Of a DNA stretch of 64,000 nucleotides, positions 1 to 7,524 are shown one piece after another. This DNA is from Aquificota bacterium (GTDB lineage: Bacteria; Aquificota; Aquificia; Aquificales; Aquificaceae). The number at the start of each line of letters is the position of its first letter. The stretch's first letter is position 1. A program made the position numbers and the translations under genes. Location of the stretch: contig CP076324.1 in NCBI GenBank assembly GCA_018771605.1, positions 1,403,700 to 1,467,699 of the forward strand, written 5' to 3'. A model generated the notes under the pieces. That model ran no database searches, had not been told where the DNA came from, and saw only the letters and a list, made by a program, of their open reading frames with translations.

Positions 1-1849
1 CACTTAACAGCTTTATAGCCTTTGCACTTAGATTCTTATAAGATTCCACCAATTCTTCAGGTCCAGGCACTCTTACCTTGCCCTTGCCTTCCTCCTTTGC
101 ATTTCTCAACATGCTATCAGCCAGCAAAAACAGGTCCTTTGGTGTGCCTGCATGGTCTGGGAAAACGGCTATACCTACGGAAATTTTTACATTTAAAACA
201 TTACCGTCTGGCATTGTTATAGATAGGCTTTCTACGTGTTCCTTCAATGAGGAGGCAAGGTTATAGGCACTTATGGTATCCGCGCCCAAAGCTATTATAG
301 CAAACTCATCACCGCCATACCTTGCAACTATATCCGATTTTCTTTTTCTTTCACCTATGGTTTTAGCAATCTCTTTTAACACCATATCACCCACATAGTG
401 GCCGTAAGTATCGTTTACGAACTTAAAATTGTCAACATCAAGCATTAATAGAGCAAGCTTCTTATTAAACCTTTTTGCTTTATCTATTTCATAGTTCAAC
501 AACTCCCAAAAGGTTCTCTGATTATAGAAAAAGGTAAGAGGGTCTCTCATGGCATAAAACTCTATCTGTTTCACATAGTCGCTTATAGCTTTTGATGAGC
601 CAACTGCATTTATAAGCATAGAAAGCAGGCTACTTACAACGATTTGAGTTGTTTCATCCTCTATTAAGTGTGATTCTAAACCCATACCTACTATACCACC
701 CAACTGGGGTTTATCAAGGAAAATAGCCTTTGTCCTTAACCTAATACTCTCCTTATCAACATCGTTATAAACTTCATTGTTGTTTATTGTATGATGGTTA
801 AAGTAGATCTGCTTGTCCATTAACAGAGATATAGGTGATTCTAAGCTTATTTTTGTTTTTATAAAACCCTCTATATAACTTTTGAAATCTTCTTCGGCTC
901 TTTTATACCAAAAAACATCAACTCTTAGCTCTCTATCTTCAAGAAACATAACGAACACTATATCTATGGTAATCATAGAATTCATTTCTTTTATAAGACT
1001 TTTCACATATTCATGCCATTCTTCTATGGTTTTTGATGTTACTATTATTCTTTCAAACAATTGAGTTTCCAGCTCTAATACTTTTCTATCTATGGCTATG
1101 GATTTTATTTTTTCGCCAAGACTCTGAATCGCTTCATAAATTGGCTTTATCTCTTCGTAAGAGTTTTTTACAAGATTTATTATATTTTCTACGTCTTCTA
1201 CATACTTGATATCTTCTACATTCTTACTTATCTCTTCGCTCATTGAAAGCATAACACTTCTAAATTTCATAATAAGTGCTAAAAACAAAAGAGAAAACAC
1301 TACAGCGGGCAACAAAAGCAAAAGGCTAAAAAGGCTTTTTATTTTTGTTGCAAAAGTGGCTAAGTTTATACGCGTTTCTACCAAGCCAAGGACGCTTCCC
1401 TCTACTGCGTTTACATGGCATCTTAAACAATCTTTTTCTGCCTTAACAGGAGTGATGTATGTGTAAAGGTAATCTTTGAATACCATCTGCGGTTGGCCCT
1501 TAAAGGCAAGCTCATGCAGTTTGGTTTTTTCTGGTTCTGGTATGTCTCCAAAAAGTTCCCTAACAAGATTAGAACGGTATATGTTTATGCTTATAGGTGT
1601 TCCATAATAAGAAGCTTCAATGGCTTTCATAAACTCCAAAAGGTCCTTCCTTTCCCATCCTCTTTTCATAACCTGATACATGGAGTTAAAAACTTGCTTT
1701 GATGCGCCGTCTGCAATCTGAAAGGCCATATTTTGAGTGAATGAAATCATATATCTTTCTGCAACGAAATATAAAATTGCATAAAGAATTAAAGTTAAAA
1801 TACCATAAAAAATACCAAAGCGTAGAGTAAAACTCTTGCTTTTATTCAT
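1..1849 (-). CDS. c-heme sensor diguanylate cyclase (GGDEF), 3' end outside window
   Basis: The minus-strand frame is open from an ATG at 1849 (GGAGTG just upstream) to the window edge, about 616 codons. An N-terminal membrane segment (about residues 8-28) precedes a periplasmic domain that resembles the Tll0287-like/DUF3365 family and carries the c-type heme motif CLRCH at residues 141-145. A second membrane segment lies near 170-198, then a linker or possible GAF-like region, then a GGDEF domain. The signature RYGGDEF is near residue 512 and is preceded by RKSD, which fits the RxxD inhibitory site. The protein should make cyclic di-GMP in the cytoplasm in response to a redox, gas or ligand signal sensed by a periplasmic heme. 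Only the last GGDEF residues and stop are missing. Function is inferred from domain order. Confidence 0.85.
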   Translation of the reverse strand, partial: MNKSKSFTLRFGIFYGILTLILYAILYFVAERYMISFTQNMAFQIADGASKQVFNSMYQVMKRGWERKDLLEFMKAIEASYYGTPISINIYRSNLVRELFGDIPEPEKTKLHELAFKGQPQMVFKDYLYTYITPVKAEKDCLRCHVNAVEGSVLGLVETRINLATFATKIKSLFSLLLLLPAVVFSLLFLALIMKFRSVMLSMSEEISKNVEDIKYVEDVENIINLVKNSYEEIKPIYEAIQSLGEKIKSIAIDRKVLELETQLFERIIVTSKTIEEWHEYVKSLIKEMNSMITIDIVFVMFLEDRELRVDVFWYKRAEEDFKSYIEGFIKTKISLESPISLLMDKQIYFNHHTINNNEVYNDVDKESIRLRTKAIFLDKPQLGGIVGMGLESHLIEDETTQIVVSSLLSMLINAVGSSKAISDYVKQIEFYAMRDPLTFFYNQRTFWELLNYEIDKAKRFNKKLALLMLDVDNFKFVNDTYGHYVGDMVLKEIAKTIGERKRKSDIVARYGGDEFAIIALGADTISAYNLASSLKEHVESLSITMPDGNVLNVKISVGIAVFPDHAGTPKDLFLLADSMLRNAKEEGKGKVRVPGPEELVESYKNLSAKAIKLLS

Positions 1850-1862
1850 CACTCCACAGCAC

Positions 1863-1868
1863 ATTATA
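1863..1868 (-). promoter_or_regulatory. Candidate -10 box for the diguanylate cyclase
   Basis: A perfect TATAAT on the minus strand ends 13 bases before the ATG at 1849. No convincing -35 hexamer lies at 16-18 bases. If used, the transcript would have a leader of only about 7 bases, even though an SD-like GGAG is present. Confidence 0.4.
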
Positions 1869-1938
1869 ACATGATTTTAATCAGTTTCTATTTATACAAC
1901 ATTTTTGTAAGATTAAATTATCCAAATAGGCTTAAGCT

Positions 1939-2592
1939 ATGCTTATTTATAAAAGGCTACCATCGGTAAGGGATGCCAGAATATACATGTCCGTAGAAAG
2001 GACCTATCTGGGATATATTAGGCTTGCCATCTACGCCCTTTCCTTTGCCCTTTTTCTGATGAAGCTTGAAGTTTTGGCAGATATAACACAAAAGATAGAT
2101 GTATCTGTGATTTTAAGAACTGTGGCCATAGCATCCGCGTTGATCGGTGATTTCCTTATACTCCTGGGCGCTTTGGTCTTTTACTGGGATATATCTTATA
2201 TAGAAGGAGGCATAATGGTGGACAAAAAAGAAGTTATAGACCCAAGGATCTATATGGCGGCGGAGAGGACCTTTTTGGCATGGGTTAGGACTGCCATATC
2301 TCTAATCATATTTGGCTTTGTTATTGAAAGGTTTGAGTTCTTTATAAGGCAATTGGAAAGGGTTTTTAGTATGCACTTGGGCAATGGCCACCAAGGCTTG
2401 GCAAAGATAGGCCTTTTTATCATATCAATAGGCCTCATTACACTAATTTTGGGAGCTATAAACTTCTTTAGAACCATAAGGCAGGTAGATAGAGGATTTT
2501 ATAGGACAAGCCTTTGGTATTATAAGGTCTATGGGCTCATCATCTTTTTGACCTGTGTAGTTCTTACCTTTTATGTGCTAAGGATCATTTAA
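1939..2592 (+). CDS. Membrane protein with two fused DUF202 domains
   Basis: A 217-residue membrane protein with two copies of the DUF202 (YidH-like) signature. The first, DARIYMSVERTYLGYIR, begins near residue 12 and the second, DPRIYMAAERTFLAWVR, near residue 101. Each is followed by hydrophobic helices (about 28-42 and 60-82; about 118-133, 157-178 and 198-215). DUF202 proteins are normally single-domain inner-membrane proteins of about 100-130 residues and unknown role. A linker with internal methionine (IEGGIMVDKKEVID) joins the copies, which suggests fusion of two adjacent genes. rpiB follows 10 bases downstream. No function can be assigned. Confidence 0.8.
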   Translation: MLIYKRLPSVRDARIYMSVERTYLGYIRLAIYALSFALFLMKLEVLADITQKIDVSVILRTVAIASALIGDFLILLGALVFYWDISYIEGGIMVDKKEVIDPRIYMAAERTFLAWVRTAISLIIFGFVIERFEFFIRQLERVFSMHLGNGHQGLAKIGLFIISIGLITLILGAINFFRTIRQVDRGFYRTSLWYYKVYGLIIFLTCVVLTFYVLRII

Positions 2593-2602
2593 AATAAAGC
2601 TT

Positions 2603-3049
2603 ATGCTTACTATAGCCATAGGCTCAGACCATGCAGGATACCCACTTAAGGAGAAGGTTAAGGAGTTTTTGCTTTCAAAGGGCTATAAGGTGCTTGACTT
2701 TGGGACCCAATCTACGGAGTCCACAGACTATCCTATCTTTGCAAAGGAGGTATGCCTATCTGTGCAAAGAGGAGAATCCCAGAGGGGCATACTCATATGT
2801 GGTACGGGCATAGGCATGTGTATAACGGCCAACAAGTTTAGAGGTATAAGGGCAGCCCTTTGTCTGAACGAATACATGGCCCGCATGAGCAGAAAACACA
2901 ACGACGCCAATGTGCTATGCCTTGGGGACAGGATAATAGGGGATGACCTCGCCCTATCCATAGTGGAGGCTTGGCTTTCTACGGACTTTGAAGGAGGGAG
3001 GCACGAAAGAAGGGTAAGGCTCATAAGAGAGATAGAAGATATGCTATAA
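2603..3049 (+). CDS. rpiB: Ribose-5-phosphate isomerase B
   Basis: A 148-residue protein of the RpiB/LacAB family that interconverts ribulose 5-phosphate and ribose 5-phosphate in the non-oxidative pentose phosphate pathway. The start contains GSDHAG (Asp9, His10), the catalytic Cys66 lies in ICGTGIGM, and His99 lies in SRKHNDANVLCLG, as in the family. Length is normal. It sits 10 bases after the DUF202 gene and 19 before atpF', with which it may be cotranscribed. Confidence 0.93.
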   Translation: MLTIAIGSDHAGYPLKEKVKEFLLSKGYKVLDFGTQSTESTDYPIFAKEVCLSVQRGESQRGILICGTGIGMCITANKFRGIRAALCLNEYMARMSRKHNDANVLCLGDRIIGDDLALSIVEAWLSTDFEGGRHERRVRLIREIEDML

Positions 3050-3050
3050 T
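3045..3050 (+). promoter_or_regulatory. Candidate extended -10 promoter before the ATP synthase genes
   Basis: TATAAT overlaps the rpiB stop codon and is preceded by TG one base upstream (TGCTATAAT), the extended -10 form that can work without a good -35. The start would fall near 3057, with AGGAGG before the ATG at 3069. This could uncouple the atp genes from rpiB. Confidence 0.35.
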
Positions 3051-3068
3051 ACTCTTAGGAGGCTTAGT

Positions 3069-3509
3069 ATGGATATACAACAGGCCATGTACCCAAACAT
3101 AACCCTTATTATTCAAGCAGTTCTTTTCCTTGTCTTTGTGGCCCTTGTAAGGTCAATCCTCGTAAACCCATACTCTCAAGTAATAGAAGAAAGGGATAGG
3201 GTAGTCCAAAAGAACACGGAAGAGGCACTCAAACTAAGGGAAGAGGCCCAAAGGTACCTTGAAGAGGCGCAAGCCATAGTGGAAAAGGGAAGGGTAGAGT
3301 CCAATCAAATATTGGAGAATGCCAGAAGGGAGGCGGAAAGGTTTAAGGCAGAGCTGATCGCTAAGGTTGAAGAAGAAACACAAAGGGAGATAGCAAAGGC
3401 CGTAGAAGAGATAAGAAGGAACCTTGAAGAAGAGAAGAAAAAGCTGGATGAAAGGATAAAAGAGGTGGCAGAGCTTATATACAGGAAGGTCTTGGAGGAG
3501 GCAGCATGA
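3069..3509 (+). CDS. atpF': ATP synthase F0 subunit b' (first b-type gene)
   Basis: A 146-residue peripheral-stalk subunit with one N-terminal membrane helix (about 10-31) and a long charged coiled coil rich in Glu, Lys and Arg. Two different b-type genes in a row, this one and the next, match the heterodimeric b/b' stalk found in Aquificae, cyanobacteria and some proteobacteria. SD is AGGAGG. Its last four bases overlap the next gene (ATGA). Which copy is called b or b' is a matter of convention. Confidence 0.88.
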   Translation: MDIQQAMYPNITLIIQAVLFLVFVALVRSILVNPYSQVIEERDRVVQKNTEEALKLREEAQRYLEEAQAIVEKGRVESNQILENARREAERFKAELIAKVEEETQREIAKAVEEIRRNLEEEKKKLDERIKEVAELIYRKVLEEAA

Positions 3510-4000
3510 GCGAAGGACACCACACCATTGAACTCCTATGGAAGGGTCTAAACATACTGGCCTTTCTTGGCATAGTCTATTACTTTGGGAAAAAGCCCAT
3601 ATCAGAGGCTTTCAACAGATACTTTAATGGACTTACTGAAAGGCTTTTGGCATCGGAGAAGGAGCTAAAGGAAGCTCAAGAAGAGCTACAAAAGGCAGGA
3701 GAAAGCTTGCAGGATGCAAAAAGAAGGTATGAAGAACAGCTCAAACTGGCACAAGAGACGGCAAAGAGCATAAAAGAGGAGGAAGAGAGAAAGGCGCAGG
3801 ATATGGCAGGAAGGATAAGGGAGAAGACAAGGGAGGTTATTGATATAGAGCTTAAAAAGGCAAAGGAAGAACTGGTGCGCTACGGTGCAGAAAAGGCCTA
3901 CACATTGGCGGTAGAAATTCTAAAGGAAAGGTTTAAGGAAGAGGAGGTCCAAAAGGCTTATATTGAAAGAACACTCAAAAGGTTGGAGGCCCAAGGATGA
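3506..4000 (+). CDS. atpF: ATP synthase F0 subunit b (second b-type gene)
   Basis: A 164-residue stator-stalk subunit with an N-terminal hydrophobic helix (about 10-27, containing GLNILAFLGIVYYFG) followed by a long coiled coil. It overlaps atpF' by 4 bases and atpH by 4, indicating translational coupling and equimolar stalk subunits. It pairs with the b' subunit and the delta subunit to hold F1 against the c-ring. Confidence 0.88.
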   Translation: MSEGHHTIELLWKGLNILAFLGIVYYFGKKPISEAFNRYFNGLTERLLASEKELKEAQEELQKAGESLQDAKRRYEEQLKLAQETAKSIKEEEERKAQDMAGRIREKTREVIDIELKKAKEELVRYGAEKAYTLAVEILKERFKEEEVQKAYIERTLKRLEAQG

Positions 4001-4533
4001 GTGCAAGACCAGAGATAGTAAGAAAGATAGCCAAGGCCCTTTTAGAAAGGTCCAAAAAGGAAAGGGAAGAGCTTATAAAAACATCCCAACTGCTTGAACT
4101 CATCTACAAGTTATACAGGTCGGAAAAGGATTTTAGAGGATTTGTTTTAAACCCAAACATACCAAAAGAGAAAAAGCTTGCCTTTATAAAGAGCCTTAGA
4201 GAAAGGCTTGGCATAGAAGATAAGGTGGATGAGGTCTTTGACTACATACTTGAGATAAACGCCATTCCTTTCCTTGGCGAGGTCAAAAGGGTTTATGACC
4301 ATGAGGTAGAAAAGCTCCTAAAGCTTAGCAAAGCCCTTTTGGTGCTTGCGAGGAGGGTGGATGAGTCCCATTTGGAAAAGATAAAGAAGGCCATAAAGGA
4401 CTTTACAGGAAGAGATTATGATTTTGAAATAGTAGAAGACCCAGAGCTTATAGGTGGTTTTCTTCTAAAGACCTCAAGCCTTGTCTTGGACGCTTCTGTG
4501 AAAAGAAGCCTTGAAACCCTTCTTAGAGGTTAA
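3997..4533 (+). CDS. atpH: ATP synthase F1 subunit delta
   Basis: A 178-residue OSCP/delta family protein. An N-terminal helical domain is followed by a C-terminal part containing DFEIVEDPELIGGFLLKTSSLVLDASVKRSL, which carries the family ending pattern (GG-hydrophobic, then D.S...L). It links the b/b' stalk to the top of F1. The usual next gene, atpA for alpha, is absent: a small unknown gene and ndk follow instead. Confidence 0.9.
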   Translation: MSARPEIVRKIAKALLERSKKEREELIKTSQLLELIYKLYRSEKDFRGFVLNPNIPKEKKLAFIKSLRERLGIEDKVDEVFDYILEINAIPFLGEVKRVYDHEVEKLLKLSKALLVLARRVDESHLEKIKKAIKDFTGRDYDFEIVEDPELIGGFLLKTSSLVLDASVKRSLETLLRG

Positions 4534-4534
4534 T

Positions 4535-4813
4535 ATGGAATACCCAAGGGAAAAGTTTGAAGAATTAGCAAAAAGATTGCAGACTATGGCCATACCACCA
4601 GAGGTGGATGTGGAGCTTTTGTTGCCAGATAGGGATAGCGTGGAATACCCCACGGTGGTAATAACCTACCTTGAAGGTGATGAGGAAGGTCCCCAAAAGG
4701 AGATTGTCTTTAACGAGGCCTATTGGTCTTCTTCTATGGAAAGCCTCCTTGGCGCCATAATGCACCAGGTTAAATCCCTTATGGAAGAATTACAATCCTT
4801 TGAAGGAGAATAG
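4535..4813 (+). CDS. Conserved-looking hypothetical protein
   Basis: A 92-residue acidic soluble protein starting at the ATG one base after the atpH stop, with AGAGGT as SD inside atpH. I do not recognise a family. It has a predicted helix (REKFEELAKRLQTM), a beta-rich middle (DVELLLP, YPTVVITYL) and a C-terminal helix. Tight linkage to atpH and ndk suggests cotranscription. A longer start at 4511 would lie inside atpH and has no SD support. Confidence 0.65.
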   Translation: MEYPREKFEELAKRLQTMAIPPEVDVELLLPDRDSVEYPTVVITYLEGDEEGPQKEIVFNEAYWSSSMESLLGAIMHQVKSLMEELQSFEGE

Positions 4814-4826
4814 AGGAGGTCAAAAG

Positions 4827-5249
4827 ATGGAGAGAACCCTTGTTATAGTAAAGCCAGATGCCTTTGAAAAGGGCGCCACAGGCAAGATAATTGACAGGTT
4901 TATATCCGAGGGCTTTAGGATTAGGGCTTTAAAGCTTTTTAGGTTTACAAAGGAGCAGGCGGAAGGCTTTTATGCGGTGCATAGGGAGAGGCCCTTCTTT
5001 GGAGAGCTTGTGGAGTTTATGACCTCTGGTCCCGTGGTTGCCATGGTGCTGGAGGGTGAGGATGCCATAAGGAGGGTAAGGGAGATAATAGGTCCAACGG
5101 ACAGCAACGAGGCAAGGAAGGTGGCACCCAACTCCATAAGGGCCCTCTTTGGCACAGACAAGGGCAAAAACGCCGTTCATGCCTCCGACTCAAAGGAATC
5201 CGCAGACTACGAAATACCCTTTATCTTCTCACAGCTTGAGATGGCGTGA
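4827..5249 (+). CDS. ndk: Nucleoside diphosphate kinase
   Basis: A 140-residue enzyme that transfers the gamma phosphate of ATP to other nucleoside diphosphates through a phosphohistidine. ERTLVIVKPDA marks the N-terminus and the active His118 lies in KNAVHASDS. The start at 4827 follows AGGAGG; an upstream in-frame ATG at 4800 would add nine unlikely residues. The 3' end overlaps convergent hemH by 43 bases. Confidence 0.95.
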   Translation: MERTLVIVKPDAFEKGATGKIIDRFISEGFRIRALKLFRFTKEQAEGFYAVHRERPFFGELVEFMTSGPVVAMVLEGEDAIRRVREIIGPTDSNEARKVAPNSIRALFGTDKGKNAVHASDSKESADYEIPFIFSQLEMA

Positions 5250-6226
5250 AGGACAAGCTCTTTTAGGACTTGTATGTATAGGGGGTGTGTTTTAAGGGTT
5301 GGTATCCTTATAAGCTCCACACCCCTTTCCCTTGCCATATTTCCATAAAGATAGTCAAGTTCATACAAGGTTTCTGAATGCTCGCAGGTAAAAGAAACTG
5401 GCACCAAGGCTATTTTTTTTACCCCAGAATCTATGAGCTTTTCCAAAAGGTCTTGTGTAAAAGGTTCAAGCCACTTGGTAGGTCCCACCTTACTTTGATA
5501 ACCTAAGGCGTAGCCTACACCAGGGAAATGTTCCATTATAAGCCTTACCGTTTCTTCTGTTTGCCTTTGGTAGGGGTCTCCTTCTCTTATTATGCTCATA
5601 GGTAGGCTGTGGGCTGTAAAGAGGAAAAAAAACTCTTGCCAGTTGGGAAGGCTTTCTCTTATGTTTTCCACCATTGCCCTTATGTAAGTTGGGTGATTAT
5701 AGTAGCAGTTTACCCTATGCACCGGTATGCTTGAGGGATAAAAATAAGACTTTTCTTGACCCTTTAAGGTTGTAAGGTTAAAGTGCTTTCCACCTTTTAC
5801 AAGCCTTCTAAGGACCCTGTCAAACTCATTAAAGGAAGAACCTGTAGTGGTCCTGCTATATTGAGGATATAGAGGCAAAAGCACAATCCTCTCTATGGGA
5901 TAACTTAAAAGCTCTCTTAGGGCCTCTTCTGTAAGCGGATGCCAATACCTTAGGGCAACCACCACCTTATAGCCTTCACCTAAGGCTTTTTGCAATGCTT
6001 GAGCTTGGGCCTGAGTTTGCTCCCTTTGTGGAGATTTGCCACCCATTATCTCATAATAGTGCCTTGTCTTTTTTGCCCTAAGGATGGATAAGAGAAAAGC
6101 CAAAGGCTTTTGTATGGCTTTTGGAAACCTTATAATGTCATGGTCGGAGAAGAGATTGTATAGAAAGGGCCTTATGGCCGAAAGGCTGTCGGGACCTCCC
6201 ATATTGAAGAGAACTACGCCAACCAT
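5207..6226 (-). CDS. hemH: Ferrochelatase
   Basis: A 339-residue enzyme that inserts ferrous iron into a porphyrin at the end of heme synthesis. It contains FTAHSLPM with the metal-binding His206, the CEHSETLYELD segment with the conserved acidic residues, and the N-terminal LFNMGGPD. Length is usual for bacteria. It follows hisA by 7 bases on the same strand and overlaps ndk from the opposite side. Heme demand fits the c-heme sensor in this window, and hemD lies at 31767. Confidence 0.94.
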   Translation of the reverse strand: MVGVVLFNMGGPDSLSAIRPFLYNLFSDHDIIRFPKAIQKPLAFLLSILRAKKTRHYYEIMGGKSPQREQTQAQAQALQKALGEGYKVVVALRYWHPLTEEALRELLSYPIERIVLLPLYPQYSRTTTGSSFNEFDRVLRRLVKGGKHFNLTTLKGQEKSYFYPSSIPVHRVNCYYNHPTYIRAMVENIRESLPNWQEFFFLFTAHSLPMSIIREGDPYQRQTEETVRLIMEHFPGVGYALGYQSKVGPTKWLEPFTQDLLEKLIDSGVKKIALVPVSFTCEHSETLYELDYLYGNMARERGVELIRIPTLKTHPLYIQVLKELVLHAISSCEKIKGIS

Positions 6227-6233
6227 GTGAAGA

Positions 6234-6959
6234 TTATAAAAGCTCCCTTAGGTTTATTTTGCCCTCATATATGGCCTTTCCAACTACCACCCCTTCCACC
6301 ACATCCATAAGCTTATAAACATCCTCCAAGCTTGCCACACCGCCAGAGGCTATAAGAGGCTTTTTTACATGTTTTTTAAACTCCCTATAAGGTTCCACAT
6401 CCACACCATCCAGCGTTCCATCCCTGTCTATGTTGGTGTAGAGGTAGCCCCATATGGGCTTTTGGTCGTATTTTAATGCAAGGTCTTCCGGCCTTAGTGC
6501 GCTTTCCTCCTTCCACCCTCCAATGGCCACCCTTCCACCCTTTGCATCCACCGCCAGTATAACCCTCTGTGGAAATTCATAGATTATTTCCTCAAAAGTC
6601 TCTGGCTCCTTTACGGCCAGAGTGCCTATGACAAAAAGGTCTATACCCTCCTCCTTAAGGACCTTACAGCTTTTCAAGCTCCTTATGCCTCCACCTACCT
6701 CAATTGTCCCAGAAAAGGCACGCCTTATGGACCTTATGGCCTCAAGGTTTATTGGAATACCCTCAAGGCTCCCATCAAGGTCTACCACGTGGATTCTTTT
6801 AAAACCTATATCTTCAAAGAACTTGGCCATATCCTCGGGAGAGCTGGAATAAACCTTTGCCTTGTCAAATTCGCCCTTTAAAAGCCTTACCACCTTACCT
6901 TCTTTTAAGTCTATGGCCGGTATTAAAAAATCCTTTAGGTTCTCTTTTTCCAATCTCAA
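6234..6959 (-). CDS. hisA: ProFAR isomerase (HisA)
   Basis: A 241-residue beta/alpha-barrel enzyme of histidine synthesis that isomerises the 5-ProFAR aminoaldose to the aminoketose PRFAR. The catalytic pair of aspartates is visible as Asp17 in PAIDLKEGK and Asp138 in AVDAKGG; phosphate-binding loops are VGGGIRS and ASGGVAS, and NIDRDGTLDG is typical of HisA rather than HisF. It diverges from hslV across 18 bases. Confidence 0.93.
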   Translation of the reverse strand: MRLEKENLKDFLIPAIDLKEGKVVRLLKGEFDKAKVYSSSPEDMAKFFEDIGFKRIHVVDLDGSLEGIPINLEAIRSIRRAFSGTIEVGGGIRSLKSCKVLKEEGIDLFVIGTLAVKEPETFEEIIYEFPQRVILAVDAKGGRVAIGGWKEESALRPEDLALKYDQKPIWGYLYTNIDRDGTLDGVDVEPYREFKKHVKKPLIASGGVASLEDVYKLMDVVEGVVVGKAIYEGKINLRELL

Positions 6960-6963
6960 GGTT

Positions 6964-6975
6964 TAGAATATTATA
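6964..6975. promoter_or_regulatory. Overlapping divergent -10 elements between hisA and hslV
   Basis: The 18-base gap holds TAGAAT (6964-6969) on the plus strand and TATAAT (6975-6970) on the minus strand. A start about 7 bases past each box would fall within about 4 bases of each ATG, which predicts leaderless or near-leaderless mRNAs. No -35 consensus is seen. Confidence 0.4.
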
Positions 6976-6977
6976 CA

Positions 6978-7514
6978 ATGAAGGAAATAAGAGCAACCAC
7001 CATATTAGCCGTAAGAAGGGATAATATCACCGTTATGGGTGGTGATGGTCAGGTTACCCTTGGTGCTTCTGTTATAAAGCACACGGCCAAAAAGATAAGG
7101 AGGCTTTATAAGGACAGTGTTTTGGTGGGCTTTGCCGGCTCCGCCGCCGATGGCCTTGCCCTAATGGAAAGGCTTGAAGCAAAGCTGGAAGAGTTTAGGG
7201 GGAACCTGCTAAGGGCTTGCGTGGAGCTTGCCAAGGATTGGAGGATGGACAGAAGCCTAAGAAGGCTTGAGGCTCTACTTTTGGTGGCAGACAGAGACCA
7301 TATGTACCTTCTTTCTGGCAACGGCGATGTAATAGAACCAGATGAACCAGTGCTTGCCATAGGCTCTGGTGGAGATTATGCAAGGGCAAGCGCCTTGGCA
7401 CTTTACAGAAATACCAACATGTCCGCCGAGGAAATAGTTAAGGAGTCTTTAAAAATAGCTGGAGAGATATGCATATACACCAACCAAAACTTTATTATTG
7501 AAAAGCTGGGGTAA
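6978..7514 (+). CDS. hslV: ATP-dependent protease peptidase subunit HslV
   Basis: A 178-residue N-terminal-nucleophile threonine protease, the proteasome-like core of HslUV. A short propeptide MKEIRA precedes Thr7-Thr8, so Thr7 becomes the mature N-terminal nucleophile. Conserved features include GGDGQVTLG, GFAGSAADGLAL and AIGSGGDYA. The partner ATPase gene hslU is not adjacent; instead a biotin carboxylase gene follows 10 bases later. Confidence 0.94.
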   Translation: MKEIRATTILAVRRDNITVMGGDGQVTLGASVIKHTAKKIRRLYKDSVLVGFAGSAADGLALMERLEAKLEEFRGNLLRACVELAKDWRMDRSLRRLEALLLVADRDHMYLLSGNGDVIEPDEPVLAIGSGGDYARASALALYRNTNMSAEEIVKESLKIAGEICIYTNQNFIIEKLG

Positions 7515-7524
7515 AATTTTATCC

